A stretch of DNA of 10,326 nucleotides, taken from assembly GCA_947627785.1 (NCBI GenBank), contig CANQXC010000025.1:1-10326 (forward strand). Direction: 5' to 3'. The translations under genes and the position numbers were made by a program. The notes beneath the pieces were generated by a model, which was not told where the DNA came from, did not search any database, and saw nothing but the letters and a program-made list of their open reading frames with translations. The stretch is from an uncultured Clostridia bacterium (GTDB lineage Bacteria; Bacillota; Clostridia; TANB77; CAG-508). Shown piece by piece: positions 6,416 to 10,326 of the stretch. Position 1 is the stretch's first letter, and the number at the start of each line of letters is the position of its first letter.

Positions 6416-8377
6416 TTAAAATAGAATTACTTGTGTTCCTTTATTTATTTGTATTCCTGACTTTGGCAATTGATCTGTTATTATAGTTTCATCTTCTAAT
6501 TCATTTTTTATCTCAAGCCCTGCTTCTTTTAATATTTCTTTTGCTTCTTTATAGGTTATTCCCATTACATTTGGCATCTCTATAACCTCTTGTACTTCTT
6601 GAATTTCCCTCGATACTTCTAAATATGGTAATATTTCTGATAATATTTGACCTGCTACTGGTGCTGCAACACCTCCTCCTTGGTGTCCTCCCTCTCCAGT
6701 TGGATTATAAAGAATAACAACTATTACAACCTCTGGATCTTTAATATCTGCGACTCCTACAAAAGATGCAATACGTTTTCCTGTATTTACACCATCTTCC
6801 GAAGTTCCTGTTTTTCCTCCAATATTATAACCCTCAACCTTTGCATTTTTTCCTGTTCCTTCATCTACTACGCTTTGCATCATGCTTAATACTTTTTTAG
6901 CGTTTTCTTTTGATATTACTTGTTCTCCTTCTTCTACCGCAAGTTCTTTAATTTCTCCTGTCTTAGAATCTTGAATTGCTCTTACTAATCTTGGATTTAC
7001 TGCTTTTCCATTGTTTGCAATTGTTGATACAATTTTCGCCATTTGTATTGGTGTTATTTCAAATCTTTGACCAAAACTAATAGTTGCAAGTTCAACCGGA
7101 CCTACTTTATCTTCTTTCAAAAATATGCTGTTTGCTTCACCTGGTAAATCAATTCCTGTTCTTGATAATAAACCGAATTTTTCTAAATAATCATAATATG
7201 TGCTAATTCCTAATTGTTGACCTATACCTATAAACACTGGATTACATGAATTCATAAGTGCTTGCCTTAAACTTTGTGAACCGTGTGGTCTATAATATCT
7301 CCAGCATTTTATTCTAGCACCTGCAATTGTTATGGAACCTGAACAGTTATATTGTCCAGCATTATCAGTATCTGCTATACCTTCTTGTAAAGCAGCTGAA
7401 GATGTTACAAGCTTAAATGTAGAACCTGGCTCATATGTATCTGATATTGCTTTATTTCTCCACATTTGTAATAAGTAGTTGTTCTTCTCTCCACTGTCTA
7501 ATGTGTCCCAAATAGCTTTTAATTCTTCATTATTTATTTCGTATGGCTTATTTAAGTCATAGTTTGGATATGTTGCCATTGCCAGAATATCTCCATTTTT
7601 TGGATTTATAACTATTACATTTCCTCCATCTGTACACTCATTATCAATACATGCTTGTGATAAATATTTTTCTGCAATTGATTGAACCGTCGTATCTATT
7701 GTAAGTATAATATCATCTCCATCTTCTGCAGGTATATAATTTTCTCCTTCTGTTCCCATATCTGTTCCTGTTGCATCTGTAAGTTTTAGAATTTTTCCTT
7801 GAGTTCCACTTAATATATCATCGTACTGGCTCTCTAATCCCTCTAGTCCTTGATTATCGCTTCCTGTAAAACCAATTATGTTTGATGCTAAGCTCGTATA
7901 TGGATAATACCTTTTTGTATCTTCATCAATATTCACACCTGATGTTATATTATTTTGCTCCAGCCATACTCTTAATTCATCTGTTTTTTCCTTATCAACT
8001 TTCTTTACTATTATTTCAATTGAGGTTCTTTTCTTAACTTTCTTTAAAGTTTTTTCATAATCTATTTCAAAAATATTTGATAATGCTCTTGCAAGTTTTT
8101 CTTTATTTTCACTTGATATATTAGTAGGATTTATTGAAACCGTTTCTGTACTAGCACTCACTGCAAGTTCTACATTCCCACTCCTATCTAAAATTCTTCC
8201 CCTCTTTGGATTAATATCTCTATTTAACGTTTGTTGACTGTAAGCCATTGCTTGCAATTCTGAGCCTTGTAGGAATTGTATAAAACCTACTCTGGTTATA
8301 AGTGCTAATTGAATTAGGAAAAATACAATTAACATGTTTTTAAGTCTTCTTTTTCTTCCAACATCTGATACCCACAT
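6416..8377 (-). CDS. Penicillin-binding protein 2 / SpoVD-type transpeptidase with PASTA domain
   Basis: A class B PBP (653 residues from the ATG at 8377), which crosslinks peptidoglycan at the septum or, if SpoVD, in the spore cortex. Order: short cytoplasmic RKRR stretch, one membrane anchor (about 15-35), PBP dimerisation domain with RGRILDRSG (about 59-67), then the transpeptidase with the catalytic serine in EPGSTFK (S319), SCN (377-379) and GGKTGTS (KTG 522-524). One C-terminal PASTA domain (about 599-653, from MPNVMG) follows. The ATG at 8377 has AGAGG eight bases upstream; a GTG at 8386 is inside that site and is rejected. In most Firmicutes this gene directly follows ftsL, but here a plus-strand gene separates them. 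A single PASTA domain fits SpoVD, but FtsI/PBP2 with PASTA cannot be excluded, so no symbol is given. Confidence 0.93.
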   Translation of the reverse strand: MWVSDVGRKRRLKNMLIVFFLIQLALITRVGFIQFLQGSELQAMAYSQQTLNRDINPKRGRILDRSGNVELAVSASTETVSINPTNISSENKEKLARALSNIFEIDYEKTLKKVKKRTSIEIIVKKVDKEKTDELRVWLEQNNITSGVNIDEDTKRYYPYTSLASNIIGFTGSDNQGLEGLESQYDDILSGTQGKILKLTDATGTDMGTEGENYIPAEDGDDIILTIDTTVQSIAEKYLSQACIDNECTDGGNVIVINPKNGDILAMATYPNYDLNKPYEINNEELKAIWDTLDSGEKNNYLLQMWRNKAISDTYEPGSTFKLVTSSAALQEGIADTDNAGQYNCSGSITIAGARIKCWRYYRPHGSQSLRQALMNSCNPVFIGIGQQLGISTYYDYLEKFGLLSRTGIDLPGEANSIFLKEDKVGPVELATISFGQRFEITPIQMAKIVSTIANNGKAVNPRLVRAIQDSKTGEIKELAVEEGEQVISKENAKKVLSMMQSVVDEGTGKNAKVEGYNIGGKTGTSEDGVNTGKRIASFVGVADIKDPEVVIVVILYNPTGEGGHQGGGVAAPVAGQILSEILPYLEVSREIQEVQEVIEMPNVMGITYKEAKEILKEAGLEIKNELEDETIITDQLPKSGIQINKGTQVILF

Positions 8378-8459
8378 AAAAAACACCTCTTTTAATATTA
8401 TTCAAAAGAAATATATATATGTTTTAGATATTTTAGAAAATATTTTAATTGGGATATTA

Positions 8460-8505
8460 AAAATATAAATTGGGTGAATTGTAAGATTAAAATATAAATT
8501 GTGAA
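8460..8505. repeat. Imperfect direct repeat upstream of the PBP gene
   Basis: AAAATATAAATTG followed shortly by GTGAA occurs at 8460-8478 (with two extra G) and again at 8489-8505, offset 29 bases. A weaker AATTGGG copy lies at 8447-8453. The copies flank and overlap the candidate PBP promoter. They could be operator half-sites or chance in AT-rich DNA. Confidence 0.3.
8478..8505 (-). promoter_or_regulatory. Candidate promoter for the PBP gene
   Basis: On the minus strand TTCACA (8505-8500) and TACAAT (8483-8478) are 16 bases apart, each one base off consensus. The PBP gene needs a promoter here, because the plus-strand cassette separates it from ftsL. The leader would be about 95 bases. This is the best fit seen, not a certain one. 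Confidence 0.4.
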
Positions 8506-8506
8506 A

Positions 8507-8533
8507 AGTGACAAACGGGCAAAAGTTGACATA
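8507..8533 (-). promoter_or_regulatory. Two 0A-box-like sites at the Spo0A-like gene's promoter
   Basis: The minus strand reads TTTGTCACT at 8515-8507 and TATGTCAAC at 8533-8525. Each matches the known Spo0A site TTTGTCRAA at seven of nine positions, and they are 18 bases apart in the same orientation. The second overlaps the -35 box TTGACA, whose complement inherently resembles the site, so its match is weaker evidence than it looks. Confidence 0.35.
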
Positions 8534-8554
8534 ATTGTTAGTATATGTTATAAT
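8526..8554 (+). promoter_or_regulatory. Consensus promoter of the Spo0A-like gene
   Basis: TTGACA (8526-8531), a 17-base spacer and TATAAT (8549-8554), with TG at 8546-8547 as an extended -10. Every element matches consensus, which predicts strong expression unless repressed. Confidence 0.85.
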
Positions 8555-8594
8555 TATTCACGAAACTCGTAATAGAGTTAATTTTAAAAGGAGC

Positions 8595-8609
8595 GAAGGA
8601 GCACCCTTC
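8595..8609 (+). promoter_or_regulatory. Small hairpin over the ribosome site of the Spo0A-like gene
   Basis: GAAGG (8595-8599) pairs with CCTTC (8605-8609) around AGCAC, covering the nearer GAAGGAG ribosome site. A second site, AAAAGGAG (8586-8592), lies just upstream. Both are farther from the ATG at 8620 (about 18 and 27 bases) than usual. Folding the hairpin would hide the near one and bring the far one closer. Confidence 0.35.
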
Positions 8610-8619
8610 AACAGTAGAA

Positions 8620-9126
8620 ATGAAAATCGAAGAAATACGGCGAATGATAATCAATGCCATCGCGGAGGATTTACAAAAAAGCGATAGTTTATATGACGCC
8701 ATAAAAACCGTCATTGAACAAAATCCTATTGACCCTTTTGACATCGAAGACGATGACGATGAAACGCTTATCGAGGATAATGTTGAAAGTGTTATTCGAA
8801 AAACACTCAAGCAACTGGGCTTTCCAGCCCATATCTTAGGATACCACTACTTGATTGTGGCTATTCAACTTGTGGTGGCAAATCCTACTATTGTAAGCTC
8901 AATAACCAAGGATCTTTATCCCGCAGTATCCAGAAGTTTTGATACTACCGCTACGCGGGTTGAAAGAGCCATCCGGCATTCAATCGATTTATCTTGGCCT
9001 AGAGCCGATCAAACCTTAGTTAGGAAAATCTTTGGCAATTCGGTCAATCCTGAAAAAGAAAGACCGACAAATTCAGAATTTATTGCTGCAGTGGCAGATT
9101 ACATCCGTAACTGTAGCAACAATTAA
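8620..9126 (+). CDS. Stand-alone Spo0A-type DNA-binding domain protein (no receiver)
   Basis: The C-terminal two thirds (about 55-164) of this 168-residue protein match the effector domain of Spo0A, the master sporulation regulator: LGFPAHILGYHYL (66-78), ITKDLYPAVSRSF (95-107), the recognition-helix stretch TTATRVERAIRHSIDLSW (109-126), FGNSVN and PTNSEFIAAVAD (149-160). The DNA-contacting RVERAIRH core is that of Spo0A, so it probably binds 0A boxes. The phosphorylatable receiver (about 120 residues in Spo0A) is absent. In its place are 54 residues that start helical and end in an acidic run (DIEDDDDETLIED). It is the only plus-strand gene here, sits between ftsL and the PBP gene, and has its own promoter and terminator. 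Base use is foreign: 8941-9000 is 50% G+C against 23% in 9421-9480 of ftsL, with CGG, GCG and CCG codons. That suggests transfer. Its role (activator, repressor or competitor of Spo0A) is unknown. Confidence 0.9.
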   Translation: MKIEEIRRMIINAIAEDLQKSDSLYDAIKTVIEQNPIDPFDIEDDDDETLIEDNVESVIRKTLKQLGFPAHILGYHYLIVAIQLVVANPTIVSSITKDLYPAVSRSFDTTATRVERAIRHSIDLSWPRADQTLVRKIFGNSVNPEKERPTNSEFIAAVADYIRNCSNN

Positions 9127-9143
9127 ATTCACTCCATCGCACC

Positions 9144-9178
9144 TTCCGGAAAGCCTACTTGGCTTTCCGGAATTTTTT
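9144..9178 (+). terminator. Strong intrinsic terminator of the Spo0A-like gene
   Basis: TTCCGGAAAGCC (9144-9155) pairs perfectly with GGCTTTCCGGAA (9161-9172) around TACTT, followed by six T. It lies 17 bases past the TAA. On the minus strand no T-run follows, so it acts on the plus strand. Its T-run overlaps the ftsL stop codon (9177-9179). Confidence 0.93.
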
Positions 9179-9686
9179 ATTTAAATAATTGTGATATATA
9201 ATTTAATATTGTTTCAAATACTCCTGATTTCTCTTCTATTACTACTTGTTCTGACGCAGCCTCTATATAATCTGTTTTTGGAAGAGTTACGTATTCTGTT
9301 TGTTTATTAGTTAATTTTTGCATTCCTAACAAACTCCTTGCTTGTTGCTCTAAACTAGTAAGATTTAAACTACTTTCTATTGAAACCTCTAATTGTGCAT
9401 TTTCCTTTTCAATTTGTGCTAATTCAGATTTTAAATTCTGTACCTTTTCAAAACTTTCATCTATTTGTGCATTTCTATAACTTACTGCAAAGAATACTGC
9501 AAATATTAATAGTGTATATAAAACTACTTTTACTTTCATCTTTTTTTCTTCTCTTTGTTTCTTTTTAGATTTTTTACTACTTGTTTTTTTAGTTTGCTCT
9601 ACTGGTTTATTTTTTACAGGTGTGCTATATGGCTCAAGCTTTCTAGGACTTGTTTCATATTCATATCTATTATAAGTTCTTGCCAT
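9177..9686 (-). CDS. ftsL: FtsL/DivIC-like septum formation protein
   Basis: A bitopic division protein of 169 residues, which in its family links FtsB/DivIC and the septal PBP complex. A long, basic, Lys-rich cytoplasmic tail (1-51) is followed by one membrane segment (about 52-69, VKVVLYTLLIFAVFFAV). Next comes a heptad coiled coil (about 73-105, with LKSELAQIEKENAQLEV) and the family signature LEQQARSLLGMQKLTNKQTEYVTLP. The N-terminal tail is longer than in many FtsL proteins. The ATG at 9686 has AGGAGG eight bases upstream; the GTG at 9695 lies in that site and is rejected. It starts 17 bases after the rsmH stop, the standard rsmH-ftsL order, which is the main reason to call it FtsL rather than DivIC. 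The next operon gene is displaced by the plus-strand cassette. Confidence 0.85.
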   Translation of the reverse strand: MARTYNRYEYETSPRKLEPYSTPVKNKPVEQTKKTSSKKSKKKQREEKKMKVKVVLYTLLIFAVFFAVSYRNAQIDESFEKVQNLKSELAQIEKENAQLEVSIESSLNLTSLEQQARSLLGMQKLTNKQTEYVTLPKTDYIEAASEQVVIEEKSGVFETILNYISQLFK

Positions 9687-9703
9687 TATTAGCACCTCCT
9701 CTT

Positions 9704-10326
9704 TTAAATTTTTTCAAATATTCTAAGTTTTGCACTTCTACTTCTTGTATTACTATTCATTTCTTCTTCTGTTGGTATTATTGGTTTCTTTGTTATTATT
9801 TTGCCCTTTGGTTTATTACCACACATACAGTATGGCAAATCTGGTGGGCATGTACATTTACCTAAGCTATCTATGTATGCTTGCTTTACTGCTCTATCTT
9901 CTAATGAATGAAATGTTATTATACATAACCTTCCACCTGAATTTAAACTATCTATTGCATTTACCACTGTATTATACAATGGTTTAATTTCATTATTTAC
10001 TTCTATTCTAATTGCTTGAAATGTTCTTTTAGCTGGATGACCTTGCTTTTGCTTTGGAATACATTTCTCAATTATCTCTACTAATTCTTTTGTTGTTTCT
10101 ATTTGTTTATTTTTTCTATATTCACAAATTTTTCTTGCTATCTGCCTTGAGAATTTTTCTTCTCCATATTTGTAAATTATATTTGCTAATTTTTCTTCTG
10201 GATATGTGTTTATAACAATTTTAGCTGTTAATTCTTGAGTTTTATCCATTCTCATATCTAATGGACTATCACTCATATAACTAAACCCTCTTGTTTCTTC
10301 ATCTATTTGATATGATGAAACTCCTA
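9704..10326 (-). CDS. rsmH: 16S rRNA (cytosine-1402-N4)-methyltransferase RsmH, 5' end cut by window
   Basis: RsmH (MraW) uses S-adenosylmethionine to methylate N4 of C1402 in 16S rRNA, and its gene heads the dcw cluster. The frame is open to the window edge. It begins in the conserved LGVSS-x-Q-x-DE…RGFSY segment and runs through SPLDMRMD, RIAR-like SRQIARKI, HPAKRTFQAIRIEVN, GGRLCIITFHSLEDRAVK, CTCPPDLPYCMCG and the basic C-terminus NTRSRSAKLRIFEKI. Missing is the N-terminal SAM-binding glycine motif, about 100 residues beyond the right edge. The ATG at 10276 is an internal methionine inside the conserved core, not the start. Confidence 0.95.
   Translation of the reverse strand, partial: GVSSYQIDEETRGFSYMSDSPLDMRMDKTQELTAKIVINTYPEEKLANIIYKYGEEKFSRQIARKICEYRKNKQIETTKELVEIIEKCIPKQKQGHPAKRTFQAIRIEVNNEIKPLYNTVVNAIDSLNSGGRLCIITFHSLEDRAVKQAYIDSLGKCTCPPDLPYCMCGNKPKGKIITKKPIIPTEEEMNSNTRSRSAKLRIFEKI

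Noticed and set aside
8538..8810. Minus-strand open frame (Ser-rich) opposite the Spo0A-like gene
   Set aside because: It is antisense to the clear Spo0A-type domain gene, and its Ser-rich translation comes from the complement of the acidic codons.
9687..9695. GTG at 9695 as the ftsL start, and likewise GTG at 8386 for the PBP gene
   Set aside because: In both cases the GTG is part of the ribosome binding site itself, and the ATG three codons later has proper spacing.
1..10326. CRISPR arrays, tRNA or rRNA genes, transposases
   Set aside because: No regularly spaced repeats, no cloverleaf-like conserved TTCGA arms and no transposase or integrase motifs were seen on either strand.

Overview
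The window is very AT-rich DNA with Shine-Dalgarno sites of the AGGAGG/AAAGGA type, sigma-A-like promoters and gene families typical of low-GC Firmicutes (FtsL, a PASTA penicillin-binding protein, GtrA, QueH, a Spo0A-type DNA-binding domain). It most resembles an anaerobic, probably gut-associated Clostridia genome. The genus cannot be read from the sequence. All but one of the genes lie on the minus strand.

Reading the minus strand from the right edge: a 5'-cut rsmH (9704-10326) and ftsL (9177-9686) form the start of a division/cell-wall (dcw) cluster. The expected partner, a SpoVD/PBP2-type transpeptidase (6416-8377), follows only after a 0.65 kb interruption. That interruption is a plus-strand unit (about 8526-9178) with its own consensus promoter, one GC-richer gene and its own strong terminator. 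The gene encodes a stand-alone Spo0A-type DNA-binding domain without a receiver domain. Downstream of the PBP gene the usual mraY/murD genes are absent. Instead there is a start-less fragment of a GLUG-repeat surface protein (5974-6363) ending at a long inverted repeat (5897-5965).

The next block has its own promoter (about 5840-5868) and runs: small membrane-anchored FxLYD-like protein, hairpin terminator, ruvB, gtrA, queH, hairpin terminator. The first hairpin covers the most upstream possible ATG of ruvB, which points to a GTG start further in. queH is split by a frameshift.

The last block also starts at a recognisable promoter (3016-3043). It has an extended-SDR sugar-nucleotide epimerase, split by a frameshift in an AT tract, overlapping by 13 bases a long ORF that runs off the left edge. 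That ORF joins a polytopic GT-C-like glycosyltransferase membrane domain to the start of a glycoside hydrolase family 3 (NagZ-like) domain. Together with GtrA this suggests cell-envelope polysaccharide work.

The strongest candidates for something new are the Spo0A-C-only cassette inside the dcw cluster, with 0A-box-like sites at its promoter, and the GT-C/GH3 fusion. The two frameshifts in adjacent operons could be gene decay or assembly error, and the sequence alone cannot decide.
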